DNA of 33,656 nucleotides from Pirellulaceae bacterium (lineage in GTDB: Bacteria > Planctomycetota > Planctomycetia > Pirellulales > Thermoguttaceae), in assembly GCA_012744395.1 (NCBI GenBank), contig JAAYCB010000467.1, positions 1 through 33,656 of the forward strand. Reading direction: 5' to 3'. Below, piece by piece: positions 15,450 to 24,900 of the stretch; position 1 is the stretch's first letter, and each line of letters starts with the position of its first letter. The translations under genes and the position numbers were made by a program. Below the pieces are notes generated by a model. The model was given only the letters and a program-made list of their open reading frames with translations. It ran no database searches and had not been told where the DNA came from.

Positions 15450-16466
15450 ATGCGATTTCCCCTCTCCCTGACCCGTGCGATGGCCGCCTACGTGATGCGA
15501 CAGAAGCTTGCCGGCCGCAAGCGGTTCCCCTTGGTCTTGATGCTCGAACCCCTCCATGCCTGCAATTTACGGTGCAGCGGTTGCGGCCGGATTCGCGAAT
15601 ACGCGGCGACGCGCAACCAGCGATTGACCGTGGACGACTGCCTCGCCGCCGTTGACCAGTGCGGGGCGCCGATCGTCAGCGTCTGCGGCGGCGAGCCCTT
15701 GATCTATCCGCAGATCGGGGAACTCGTCGAGCGGCTCACGGACCGGAAAAAGCACGTCTATCTCTGCACCAACGGCACGCTGCTCTCCGAACGGCTCGAT
15801 CAGTTCCGCCCCACGAGTCGGCTGTTCATCAACGTCCACCTCGACGGCATGGAATCGACCCACGATGCAATCGTCCAGCGGGGCGGCGTCTTCGCTCGGG
15901 CGGTCAGCGGGATCCAGGCCGCCAAGGCGGCCGGCTTCCTCGTCTACACCAACACCACGGTCTACCGCCAAACCGATGTCCATGAACTCGCCGTGCTGTT
16001 TCAGTACCTGGCGGAGTTGCGGGTGGACGGGTTCATGATCTCGCCGGCCTACGGGTACGAAGCGGTCGGGCGCGACAGGCGCGGCAGCGAGCAGATCTTC
16101 ATGACCCGCGCGGAGATCCACGCCAAGTTCCGCCAGGCCCGGCCGCTGCTGGCCGCGTTCAACCTCGTCACCTCCCCCCTGTATCTCGATTTCCTCTGCG
16201 GCGGCCGCGAACTGTCCTGCGCGGCCTGGGCCAACCCCACCTACAACGTGCGGGGCTGGAAAGGGCCCTGCTACCTGATCACCGATCGCCACTATCCGCG
16301 GTTCGCGGATTTGCTTGCCGAGACGGAATGGGATAGACTCGCTTCTGGTAGCGATCCGCGTTGCCACGACTGCCTGGTGCACTGCGGATTCGAGCCGGCG
16401 GCCGTCCTCGCGGCCGAAAAGAGTCTTCGCGATGTCCTGAAGATGGCCCTCTGGCAGTTCTCCTGA
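15450..16466 (+). CDS. hpnH: Adenosyl-hopene transferase HpnH (radical SAM)
   Basis: A 338-residue radical SAM enzyme that joins the 5'-deoxyadenosyl group of SAM to hopene, the first step of side-chain building in bacteriohopanepolyols. The 4Fe-4S motif is ACNLRCSGC with Cys38, Cys42 and Cys45. 'SVCGGEPLIYPQI' (about 74-86) is the SAM-binding GGE region. The C-terminal cysteines in 'CHDCLVHCGFE' and 'GWKGPCYLI' are typical of HpnH and may bind a second ligand. Length is normal. It lies 163 bases after shc and 16 before hpnG, so hpnH and hpnG are probably one transcript. Confidence 0.95.
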   Translation: MRFPLSLTRAMAAYVMRQKLAGRKRFPLVLMLEPLHACNLRCSGCGRIREYAATRNQRLTVDDCLAAVDQCGAPIVSVCGGEPLIYPQIGELVERLTDRKKHVYLCTNGTLLSERLDQFRPTSRLFINVHLDGMESTHDAIVQRGGVFARAVSGIQAAKAAGFLVYTNTTVYRQTDVHELAVLFQYLAELRVDGFMISPAYGYEAVGRDRRGSEQIFMTRAEIHAKFRQARPLLAAFNLVTSPLYLDFLCGGRELSCAAWANPTYNVRGWKGPCYLITDRHYPRFADLLAETEWDRLASGSDPRCHDCLVHCGFEPAAVLAAEKSLRDVLKMALWQFS

Positions 16467-16482
16467 TCGGTTCCGTGCCCCG

Positions 16483-17373
16483 ATGGTCCTGCGACATATC
16501 GTTCGCCAGTGGTTGGGCTCTTTGGCCCAAGAAAAGGTCCACCAGACGATCGTCCAGGCCGCGCGCGATTCGGTTGCCTCCGCCGTCGAGGAGGCCGAGC
16601 GCGACAGCACCGAGCCCGAGCGGCGGAAGTCGGATGTCGGGGTGGTATTCGCCCTGGGGATCGAGGCGGGAGGGTTGGAAGACCTGCTTTCCGAAGTGGT
16701 CACGGTCCGCGGCCCCCTGTTCACCCTCCGCCGCGGCCTGGCCGGATCGCGCCGCATCGTTCTGGCGGAGTCGGGGCCGGGCGCCGCGGCGGCCGCCCGC
16801 GCCGCTGAAACGCTGATCGCCGCCCATCAACCCGACTGGCTCATCTCGGCCGGCTTCGCCGGCGCCCTCAACGAAGACGTCAAACGCCACGACCTGCTCC
16901 TGGCCGACTCGGTGATCCGCCCCGACGGCGCCCGGATCGCCATCCACCTCCCGATTGATCCGGCCAACCTGCCCGGCTGCCCCAACGTCCATGTCGGCGG
17001 GCTTTGCACGGCCGACCGCATCATCCGCCTCCCGGACGAGAAACGAAAACTTGGCGAGGAGTCGGCCGCCCTGGCCGTTGACATGGAGACGTTCGCCGTG
17101 GCGGAAGTCTGCCGGCGCCGGAACCTGCCGCTGATCGCGGCCCGGATCATCAGCGACGCCGTCGGCGACCAACTCCCCGACGACCTGGAGCAGCTGGCGC
17201 GCCAGCAGACGCCGGTGCGGAAGCTCGGCGCGGTCTTCGGCGCGGTGCTGAACCGCCCCGCGAGCGTCAAGGACATGCTCCAGCTGAAGGAGAACGCCCT
17301 GCTCGCCTCGGACCGGCTGGCCGGCCTCCTCCAGTCGATCATCCGCCAGCTTACCGCTCCACCGCCCCCTTAA
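16483..17373 (+). CDS. hpnG: Hopanoid-associated nucleoside phosphorylase HpnG
   Basis: A 296-residue purine nucleoside phosphorylase-family protein. After HpnH it is expected to release adenine from adenosylhopane, leaving a phosphoribosyl- or ribosylhopane. Family marks are 'ESGPGAAAAARAAETLI' (96-112), 'ISAGFAGALNEDV' (121-133), the substrate-binding 'AVDMETFAVAEVC' (198-210, Glu202) and 'ISDAVGDQ' (223-230) with the catalytic-region Asp. An N-terminal helix of about 50 residues (charged, amphipathic) precedes the domain and is unusual; it could associate with the membrane or reflect a start further in. Its 3' end overlaps the convergent toroid gene by 23 bases. Confidence 0.88.
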   Translation: MVLRHIVRQWLGSLAQEKVHQTIVQAARDSVASAVEEAERDSTEPERRKSDVGVVFALGIEAGGLEDLLSEVVTVRGPLFTLRRGLAGSRRIVLAESGPGAAAAARAAETLIAAHQPDWLISAGFAGALNEDVKRHDLLLADSVIRPDGARIAIHLPIDPANLPGCPNVHVGGLCTADRIIRLPDEKRKLGEESAALAVDMETFAVAEVCRRRNLPLIAARIISDAVGDQLPDDLEQLARQQTPVRKLGAVFGAVLNRPASVKDMLQLKENALLASDRLAGLLQSIIRQLTAPPPP

Positions 17374-20300
17374 GCGGGTCCGGCGGCGACTGCTCCGCGG
17401 CGGGCGACGGCTGCTTGTCGAGTTCGCGAAACAGCGGCAGGTGGCGATAGTAGACTTCGAGCATCAGCAGGCCCATCGCGGTGACATAGTGCCGCCCACC
17501 GGCATGGCCCCAGCGATCCGCCACGGGAACGTCCGGGTTCCAGCTCCCGATCAGCGGCCCGCTCTGAACCTGCGTGGCTTCCAGCAGGGGGCGCAGCCGG
17601 TCGTTCCACGCCTTCCAGTAATCGCCCTGCATCTGGAACATCACTTGCGTCGCGTAGTAGAGGTAGTAGACGTCGCGGGCGGCGCGCGTCTCCTCCGGCC
17701 GCGGCGGAAGACTCCGCTGCAAGATGTTGGCGCCGGCGATCATCTCCGGATGCGTCCGGTGGCGGCCGAGGTAGAGTCGCATCAACAGCCCCTCGGCGGT
17801 CATCGCCAGGTTCGGGACCCGCCCCTGCCGCTGGGCGTCCGTATCGAGCGCGTAGGGGTTGTAGCGATACTCGGCGCCCGAGCGGCCCTGGGCCAGGTCG
17901 AGCCATCCGGACACCTTTTCCAACGACCCCTGGGGAACCTCCAGACCCGCCATCTGGGCGCTCTTCAAGGCCATCAACTTCCAGCCGGAGACGGACGTGT
18001 CGGACTCGACGCCGGCAAGATACCGCCAGCCGCCGCGTTGGGGATGCTGCGCGGCGAGAATGAAGCCGATTGCCCTCTTCAGCGGCTCGTGCAGGTCTTC
18101 GTCCCAGGTCATTCCATAGGCTTCGCTCAGCGCAATCGTGGCAATGCCGTTGCCATAGAACTGGGCGTAAACGGTCTGGTCCGTTTGATCGCTGAACAGC
18201 TGCCCATCCGCCTGTTGGTTGGCAATCAGCCAGCGGAGGCCGGCGCCGACCTGGTTCCGATACTTGTCGTCAATATGGGTGTATCCCTTGCCGAGAAACG
18301 CCAGCAGGGCCAGGCCGGTCGCGGCCGTGTCGGAATTCATCTGGCCCAATCCGGCGTCAACCGTCGGGGGCACGACTCCCGGCGGCAGCCGATCGAGGGC
18401 CCAGCGCCCGTCGGGGAACTGGCAGCGGGCAAGGAAGTGCAATCCTTGTTCGACAGCGCGGTCGGAGCTCTCCGTCGCGCCGTGGGCCTTGGCCACTTCG
18501 CCGCGCTTGCCCGGAAAACGCTGCTGGAACGGCAAGGCCGGCGGCTTCCCTGCGCTGCTCCCCATCGGCGGCGCGGTCCGATCGAGCATGAAGCGCCCCG
18601 GGCTGGTGTGGACCACGATGCTCTCGGGCCGGGCACGGCGGCTGGGGACGCCCAACAGGGGCGAAGGCGGCTCGCTCAGACCGCCCGGCCCGGCCACCGG
18701 TCCGGCCAGCACGGCGGGTCCCGCCTGGCGCCGCGCAACCCCCGTGGGACGGGCCTCCCCGCCCGCCACTCGCGCAGGACGGGCCTCTCCGCCCGTCGCC
18801 CCGCCATCTTCCGCGGCAACCGCGCCCGGCGGCGCCCCGGCCTGCCCGCCACGGGGCGCTCCGCTCTGGTCTGCTGCTTCCGCCGGCATACCCGCAATCT
18901 CCCCGCCAAGACTCCCGGTCCGCGGCGTCCGAGCCAGCGGTTCGCGGCCCCCGCCGCCGGAATCGGCAGGTTCCGTTCGATCCGCCGCGGCGGCGCGGCT
19001 GGGCACGGCCGTCGCTACGCGCGACTCCCAGAGACTGCCGGCCGGGGGAGACAGCGACGACCGGCCGATCGTCAGATCGGTCGTCGCGCCGGCAAGCCTC
19101 CGTGTCGGCCCGGTCGCGGAGGCCTCGATCGCCGTGTCGGGCTCGTTTCCGACGTCCGCGCCGGTTGATGCGACTTGAGCCAGCCTGGCGGTCTCGTCGC
19201 CGGCAATCCGCGGTCCGCGCGGCGACCGCGAGAGCGGATTGCCCGCTCCGTGATCTTCCGCGGATGGCCGCTCGCCCAGGTTCGCCCGCGCCCGGCCCAG
19301 GCCCCCAACGCCTGCCGGCGGGAGCGGCATCGCCGCCGGTGACTGCGGCGCGGACGCCGCTCCAGGCAAGCTCGCCACGAATCGCCCGGGCGCGCGGCGC
19401 AGGCGGGAACGGGCCTGCTCCACGTCGATCGCCGCCTCGGGATCAGCCGCGGTGTCGGGCGGTTCGACCACTGCCGGGGCCGCGGCGGCATCGAGCCGAT
19501 CGACCCGGCGGCTCCGCGTCACCGGCGGGCCGGCCGGTCCGGCGGCCGCCCGGACCGGAATTGCCGTCTCCTCGCGGCCTCTCTGGACCGGGAGTGCCGG
19601 GCTTGGCAAGACGGAAGCCAACGCACGGCCCAGCGTCTCGCCCGCCCGAGCCGGGCCCAGAGACTGCTCGGTTCGCTGCTGGGACGCGGCCGCGTTCGGC
19701 GACAGAACCACCGCCGGATCTTCGGGCGTGGCGGGAGAGGCCGGCTGGGGCAGCGTCTCCCTTGCCTCCAACCGGTCGGGCTTCGCTTGCCGGCTGATCT
19801 GGATCCCGCTCGGACTCTCGCCCCGGTGCGGAACCGCCAGATCGGCTTTGTCGGGCTGGATCGGCGCCGGAGGCTGCTCTGCCAGCAGCGGGACCGGCAA
19901 TGGCCGTTCGGGCGCAATCTCGTGTTCCACGAGCACCTTCTCGATCGCCGTCGGCTGGCTCTCCCGCGGCGGCTCGACTTCGACCGGCTGGGCAAAACTC
20001 AGCGGCTCCTCACGGGGCACAATCTGCCAAATGTGGTAGTCGGGAACGACGACCAGGTCGTCCCCCTCATCGAACATCTTCCGCGCCTCTTCGATCCGCT
20101 CGGCGATCGCCTCCAGATACTGGTCCCGCAGGATGAGCCCCAACCCGAGATGGAGGATCATCCCCACCAGCAGGCAAAACAACACGCGGCGCGCCACCCA
20201 GCGCTGGAGCAGGAGGATCGACAGGGTCGCCGCCAGATAGGCCAGGACGACGGCCGCCAACCGGCCCCAGCCCGTCTGGATCACCGCCCGATCCGTGAAA

Positions 20301-20461
20301 TCGAGCATCGCCGGGTCGGGAAATTCGCTCGTCGCCGCAACCAGCCCGGCAGCCGCGCCGGCCACGGTCAAGACGATCAACTGGATCGGCCAGAGCTGCT
20401 CGTCGAAGTCGCCGGGCGGCCGAATGTTGGGCAGCGGGTGGTCGAGGGTCTGCCGTGTCAT
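17351..20461 (-). CDS. Membrane-anchored Pro-rich protein with C-terminal alpha/alpha-toroid domain
   Basis: A 1,036-residue protein, last gene of a TPR-ExbB-ExbD operon. Three membrane helices lie near the N-terminus (about 24-43, 67-87, 91-111), which would place the rest in the periplasm if the N-terminus is cytoplasmic. Residues about 135-645 are Pro/Ala/Arg-rich and probably disordered, including 10-residue repeats GGEARPxxVA. Residues about 655-1010 are a squalene-cyclase/prenyltransferase-like alpha/alpha toroid: 'AVEQGLHFLARCQFPDGRWAL', 'NSDTAATGLALLAFLGKGYTH', 'AIGFILAAQHPQRGGWRYL' and 'VPNLAMTAEGLLMRLYLG'. The cyclase DxDD acid motif is absent, so it is probably not a terpene cyclase. 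The tail-to-tail overlap with hpnG is 23 bases. The role is unknown; see findings for a TonB/TolA-like hypothesis. Confidence 0.85.
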   Translation of the reverse strand: MTRQTLDHPLPNIRPPGDFDEQLWPIQLIVLTVAGAAAGLVAATSEFPDPAMLDFTDRAVIQTGWGRLAAVVLAYLAATLSILLLQRWVARRVLFCLLVGMILHLGLGLILRDQYLEAIAERIEEARKMFDEGDDLVVVPDYHIWQIVPREEPLSFAQPVEVEPPRESQPTAIEKVLVEHEIAPERPLPVPLLAEQPPAPIQPDKADLAVPHRGESPSGIQISRQAKPDRLEARETLPQPASPATPEDPAVVLSPNAAASQQRTEQSLGPARAGETLGRALASVLPSPALPVQRGREETAIPVRAAAGPAGPPVTRSRRVDRLDAAAAPAVVEPPDTAADPEAAIDVEQARSRLRRAPGRFVASLPGAASAPQSPAAMPLPPAGVGGLGRARANLGERPSAEDHGAGNPLSRSPRGPRIAGDETARLAQVASTGADVGNEPDTAIEASATGPTRRLAGATTDLTIGRSSLSPPAGSLWESRVATAVPSRAAAADRTEPADSGGGGREPLARTPRTGSLGGEIAGMPAEAADQSGAPRGGQAGAPPGAVAAEDGGATGGEARPARVAGGEARPTGVARRQAGPAVLAGPVAGPGGLSEPPSPLLGVPSRRARPESIVVHTSPGRFMLDRTAPPMGSSAGKPPALPFQQRFPGKRGEVAKAHGATESSDRAVEQGLHFLARCQFPDGRWALDRLPPGVVPPTVDAGLGQMNSDTAATGLALLAFLGKGYTHIDDKYRNQVGAGLRWLIANQQADGQLFSDQTDQTVYAQFYGNGIATIALSEAYGMTWDEDLHEPLKRAIGFILAAQHPQRGGWRYLAGVESDTSVSGWKLMALKSAQMAGLEVPQGSLEKVSGWLDLAQGRSGAEYRYNPYALDTDAQRQGRVPNLAMTAEGLLMRLYLGRHRTHPEMIAGANILQRSLPPRPEETRAARDVYYLYYATQVMFQMQGDYWKAWNDRLRPLLEATQVQSGPLIGSWNPDVPVADRWGHAGGRHYVTAMGLLMLEVYYRHLPLFRELDKQPSPAAEQSPPDPLKGAVER
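18744..18797. repeat. Palindromic 30-bp-period repeat inside the toroid gene
   Basis: Plus-strand GGACGGGCCTC[C/T]CCGCCCG occurs at 18747-18765 and 18777-18795, 30 bases apart. The second copy forms a hairpin GACGGGC-CTCTCC-GCCCGTC. In the gene frame each unit encodes GGEARPxxVA, followed by a diverged third unit. It looks like a short interspersed palindrome captured in a disordered coding segment. Confidence 0.6.
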
Positions 20462-20479
20462 CTTCCCAGCGCGGAGGGG

Positions 20480-20899
20480 TTATCCGCTTTCCTTTCGCGT
20501 CGTGATCCGGTAGTCGTGAATCTTGGCCTTGTTGCAGGCGTTCATGGCCGCAACCAGAAACTCGACCCGGCCCCGGCGGTCCGCCCGGAGAATCACCGAG
20601 GCCCGGCCGGGATTATTGACGCGGACCGCGTTGAGCGCCCGCTCGAGTTCCGCCAGCGACAACTTCTGCCCCGATACGAAATACTGGCCGTTCTGGTCGA
20701 TGTTGACGATCGTCTCCCGCGGTTTGCTGGTCCGCGGCTGGGCCTCGCTGGCATCCGGGAGCAGCACATTCATCTCGCGCTCTTCATCGGCGAACTTCGT
20801 GGCCACGAGAAAGAAGATCAGCAACAGAAACACGACGTCGATCAGCGGCGTGAGCGTCAGGTTGGCCAGCGCTTGGCCTTTATTGAGATTGACTGCCAT
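20480..20899 (-). CDS. exbD: ExbD/TolR family biopolymer transport protein
   Basis: A 139-residue inner-membrane protein. A short cytoplasmic tail is followed by one transmembrane helix 'LTPLIDVVFLLLIFFLVATKF' (about 16-36) with the proton-path Asp21 typical of ExbD/TolR. The periplasmic domain (about 40-139) contains 'VNIDQNGQYFVSGQKLSLAELERAL' and 'VILRADRRGRVEFLVAAMNACNKAKI', the standard ExbD fold. With ExbB it would convert the proton gradient into mechanical work on a periplasmic partner. A strong ribosome site (GAGGAG, 7 bases before ATG) precedes it. It is 18 bases from both neighbours in the operon. No TonB or Tol partner gene is visible. Confidence 0.94.
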   Translation of the reverse strand: MAVNLNKGQALANLTLTPLIDVVFLLLIFFLVATKFADEEREMNVLLPDASEAQPRTSKPRETIVNIDQNGQYFVSGQKLSLAELERALNAVRVNNPGRASVILRADRRGRVEFLVAAMNACNKAKIHDYRITTRKESG

Positions 20900-20917
20900 G
20901 GCGGGCTCCTCGGGCGG

Positions 20918-21928
20918 CTATGGCTTCTTGACCGGGTCCGGCGAACGGCGCGCCGGCTCCACCGCTTCGCGCGCGATCGGATTGCGCGGGTACTCCGCGA
21001 CGTCGATCGTCTCGTGGTTGCCCCGCAGCCGCCCCTCGAATCGCTCCAGTTGGGGCAACAGCGTCAGGATGAACTCATCGAGCTCGCGGAACAGCCGCTG
21101 GATCCGCCCTTCGAACATGTGCGCCAGCAGCGCGGCGGGGATCGCAATCGACAGCCCGGCAAACGTCGTCACCAGGGCCTTGTAGATTCCCTCGGCGAGG
21201 TAGTCGGCGCGGTTCGCGCCGGGCTGCAAGTGAACGGTCTCGAAAAACGCCTGGATCATGCCGCCGACCGTGCCCAGCAGTCCCAGCAGCGGCGCGATGC
21301 CCACGGCCAGGGTCAGCCAGCGGACGTTGGCATAGAGCCTCCCCGCCTCCCGCTCGTTCGCGTCGCGGTGCGCCTGTTCCACCTCGCCGTGGGGGCGGCC
21401 CAGCCGCACGAGCATCGCCCGCAGGACGCGCGACGCCGAGGAGGGATACTTGTTGCAGAGCGCGTACGCCCGCCGCGGATCCAGCCCTCCCTTCTGCCCC
21501 GCCAGCCGCCGCAGCCCGTCGAACAGCACGGGCGGCAAGACCTTGCCGCGCCGCAAGGCGATCATCCGCTCCAGTCCGAACGTCACCACCAGCAGCGACA
21601 CCAGCCCGAGCGGGACCATCAGGAAACCGCCGCGCTTGGTCAAGTCCCAGAGGTCGATTCGCGGCAAGTCGAGCTGGCCGCCCCCCGGCAAGCCGCCCGA
21701 ATCCTCCTCCGCCTCTTCGCTCTCCAATGCCTTCTCCGCGAGCAATTCCGCGTCGACCGGTTCCGCGGGCGCCGTCACGGTCTCTCCGCCGGCCCCCAGA
21801 CCGCCCGCCGCCTGGCCGGGCGGCGCGTCCTCTGCCCCGAGTGCCGCCGCTTGCCAGACGGCAACGATCCACGCGGCGGCCAATGCCGATCGCCGCAGCC
21901 CTAGGTTTGCTGCTGGAGACATGATCAT
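20918..21928 (-). CDS. exbB: MotA/TolQ/ExbB family proton channel protein
   Basis: A 336-residue inner-membrane protein, longer than E. coli ExbB/TolQ because of an N-terminal signal-like helix (about 12-30, ending at ALGAED) and an acidic periplasmic segment (about 33-95). Membrane helices follow at about 105-124 ('FLMVPLGLVSLLVVTFGLERMI'), 'LTLAVGIAPLLGLLGTVGGMIQAFF' (about 205-229) and 'ALVTTFAGLSIAIPAALLAHMF' (about 252-273). The GLLGTVxGM motif and Thr-rich third helix mark the family and build the proton channel around ExbD. The N-terminal extra domain is common in 'ExbB-like' proteins of planctomycetes. The start is uncertain between 21928 and 21922. Confidence 0.93.
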   Translation of the reverse strand: MIMSPAANLGLRRSALAAAWIVAVWQAAALGAEDAPPGQAAGGLGAGGETVTAPAEPVDAELLAEKALESEEAEEDSGGLPGGGQLDLPRIDLWDLTKRGGFLMVPLGLVSLLVVTFGLERMIALRRGKVLPPVLFDGLRRLAGQKGGLDPRRAYALCNKYPSSASRVLRAMLVRLGRPHGEVEQAHRDANEREAGRLYANVRWLTLAVGIAPLLGLLGTVGGMIQAFFETVHLQPGANRADYLAEGIYKALVTTFAGLSIAIPAALLAHMFEGRIQRLFRELDEFILTLLPQLERFEGRLRGNHETIDVAEYPRNPIAREAVEPARRSPDPVKKP

Positions 21929-21962
21929 TCAAACCCCGAAAGTATCGACTTGCCACGCAACG

Positions 21963-24900
21963 CTATCGTTTCAATTCCGCCAGCCGCTCCTTGGCGGCCT
22001 TCGCCGTCTCCGCCTGCGGGTACTTCGCGACCAGCTCTTGATACATCTTCACCGCTTGCGTCCGCTTGCCCAGCACCTCGAAACACCGCCCGGCTTCGTA
22101 CGTCGCCTCGGCCTGCCAGCGTTCGACGCTGTAACCGTAGGCGACCTTGAAGAAACTCTTCACGGCCTCGGCATGCTCCTTCCGTTCGAACTGGATCTCG
22201 CCGATCATGTACTGGGCCTTGGCCGCGGTCTCGCTCCCCGTCTTGGCGATCACCTGCTCGTAGAGCCCGATCGCCTCATCGTACTGGCCCAGGTTCTGCC
22301 GGGCCCAGCCCTGTTCGCAGAGCGCCTGGGGCAGGTAGCGCGACCCGGGGCACTCTTCGGCCGCCCGCTTCAACCACGCAAGACTCTCCTCCCAACGCTT
22401 CAATTGCCCCGCCGACTCCCCCGCATGGAGCAGCCAGATCGCCCGGAAGTCCTCATTCGTCAGACCATCGACGCGCCCGTAGGCCGCCAGGGCCTCGGCA
22501 TACTTCTTCTGCTGGTAAAGCGATTCGGCGACCATCAGCAGCCCGTCGGCCTTCAGCGACCCGGAGGGAAACGCCGCCGCCTGGTACGCGAACGCCTCCT
22601 CCGCCGACGCATACGCCTGGTTGTGATAGTAGGACCAGCCCAGCTTGTGGGCGGCCTTTTCCGCCAGGGGCGTCTGCCCGGCCGCCTGCATCGCCTCGTA
22701 ATACGCCACCGCCGCCTTGTCATACTCCTTGCGGTCGTAGAAATACTCGCCGATATGGTGCTGCGCCTCGGCCGCCAGCGGGCTCTCGGGCGAGTCCTTG
22801 GCCAGCCGGGCGAACTGCTCGATCGCCTCCTTGCGGCGCTCCGCCAGCAGCAGCGCCCAGGCCAGCTGGTATCGGGCGTTGTCCGCGCCGGCGTAGTCGG
22901 GCGACTCGCTGAGCAGCCCGGCGAGCGTCTTGGCGGCCTCCGCGTTCTGTTCCAGCCCGATCTGGCACAACCCCAGCACATACAGCGCGTCGGGCCGCAA
23001 CGCCGCCGGCAGTTGCCCCCCAACCGCGGCCGTCAGGTCCTCGGCCGCCGGCGCGTATTTCGCCATCTGCTGCCGCGCCAGGCCGCGGAAATACCGCGCC
23101 TCCGCTCCGCTCGGGTGGTCCGCAAAGCGGCTCAACAGCTGGCTGGCCGTCGCCTCCGCTTCGGCCGGCCGCTTGTCATTCAACTGGGCGCAGGCCAATT
23201 GGTGCAGGGCGTGCGGCACGAGCGGGCTGCCCTCCGCGTGCTCCAGCACCCAGCGAAACTCCTGCTCCGCCGCGGCGTAGTCGCCCTTGGCGAACTTGAT
23301 CTCCCCGAACCGGTAGTGGGCCTTGTCCAGCAGGCTGCTCTTCGGAGACTCGGCGAAGAGCCGTTCCAGCGCCGCCGCCGCCTTCTCGTCGTTCCCCTGC
23401 CCCCGCTCCGCCTCCGCCAGCAGCAGCAGCGACTGGTCCGCGCCCCGCCAGGCCGGCGCGGCGGCCAGCGAAGCCTCCAGGTGCTTGATCGCGGCGTCAG
23501 ACTGCCCGGCCGCCAGCGCGCTCTGACCGGCCATCGTCTCTGCTTCCGCCAGCAGGTTCTTGTCGCGGATCTCGCCCAGGATCGGCGCGATGAACTCGAT
23601 CGCCTCGGCGTGCTTTTTCTGCATCTGGAGAGCCGCGGCGCAGCGCACCCGCCACAGCTGCTGATCGGGGTGATTGGCGTGCTGCTCCAGCAAACGGCGA
23701 TACAGCCGCTCGCTTTCGCTCGCCTCGCCCAGCTGGAGGCGGGCCTCCGCCGCCACGTAGGTCACGTCCGGCGCAAGCCCATGCTCCTGATAGGCCGCGA
23801 GGAACTTGGCCGTCTGATCGCGCGCCAGTTCGTAGCGGCCCACCTCGAGGGCCGCGAAACCGGCCATGTAAAGCGCCTCGGGAGCCACGGCGTCCTCGGG
23901 ATGCTTGGCGGCAATCTGGGCATAGCGATCGACCGATTCGCCGCGCCGCGAAGGCTGCTCGTAAAGCGCGTCGGCCTGGTCCATCATCAACGCCGCGGCA
24001 AACGGGGAACTCCCCGCGGCAGCCAGCCCCGCTTCGGCAACCTGGAAGGCCTCCCCCGGTTGGCCCAGCGCCAACAGGCTCCGCGACGCCCAATGGGCCG
24101 CCTCGACGGCCGCCGCGCCTCCGGCTTGCAGCACGCCGGCCAGGACCTCGCCCGTGCGGGCATGATTGCCCGCCAGGCAGTAGTTCTTGCCCGCCGCAAC
24201 CATGGCCGCGGATGCGTGCTTCGACTGGGGAAAGTCGGTGGCGATCGAGGCGTAGAGATCGGCGGCGCGGGCGAACTGCTCCATTCGCGCAAGCGCCTCC
24301 GCGCGGCGGAACGCGGCCAGATCCGCCATCGCGAATCCCGTTGCCGCCGCCTCGGCAAAATACCCCGCCGCGTCGTTCCAGCGGCCCACCGCCGCAAGCG
24401 TGTTTCCGCGCCGCAAAAAGACCTCGCCCGCCAGGCTGTGCCCCCGGTGCTTGTGCAAAAACTGATCGTACGTCTTGCCCGCTTCCTCCGGCTTGTCGAG
24501 TTCCTCCTGCGTCACGCCCAGAGCGTACAGGATGTCGGGCATCAGCTTGTGGTCGGGATAGGCCGCAACGGTCTGCTGGTAAATCTTCTCGGCGCGATCC
24601 TTCTCGCCCAACATGTAGGCGCACTCGCCTTGGTAAAACAGCGCGTCGGGCCGATGCGCCCCGTTGGGATACTTGTCGGCGAGGGTCTTCAGCGTCGCTT
24701 CCGCCTCGCGGTAGCCGGCCGGCTGCTCGCGCGACGCGAGGTTGAACTGGGACACTCCAAGATACAGATACGCCGAGTCGAGCGACTCGAACTTCGGCCG
24801 CTCCTTGATCAATCGCGACAGGGCGTCGCGCGCCGCGGCGTATTCGCCCTGCTGGTACAGGCACACGCCGAGATAGTACATGGCGTGCCCCGCACGCGCG

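Noticed and set aside
17351-18500. The toroid domain as a second hopanoid or terpene cyclase next to shc
   Set aside because: It lacks the DxDD acid motif, is fused to membrane helices and a long spacer, and belongs to the ExbBD operon on the opposite strand.
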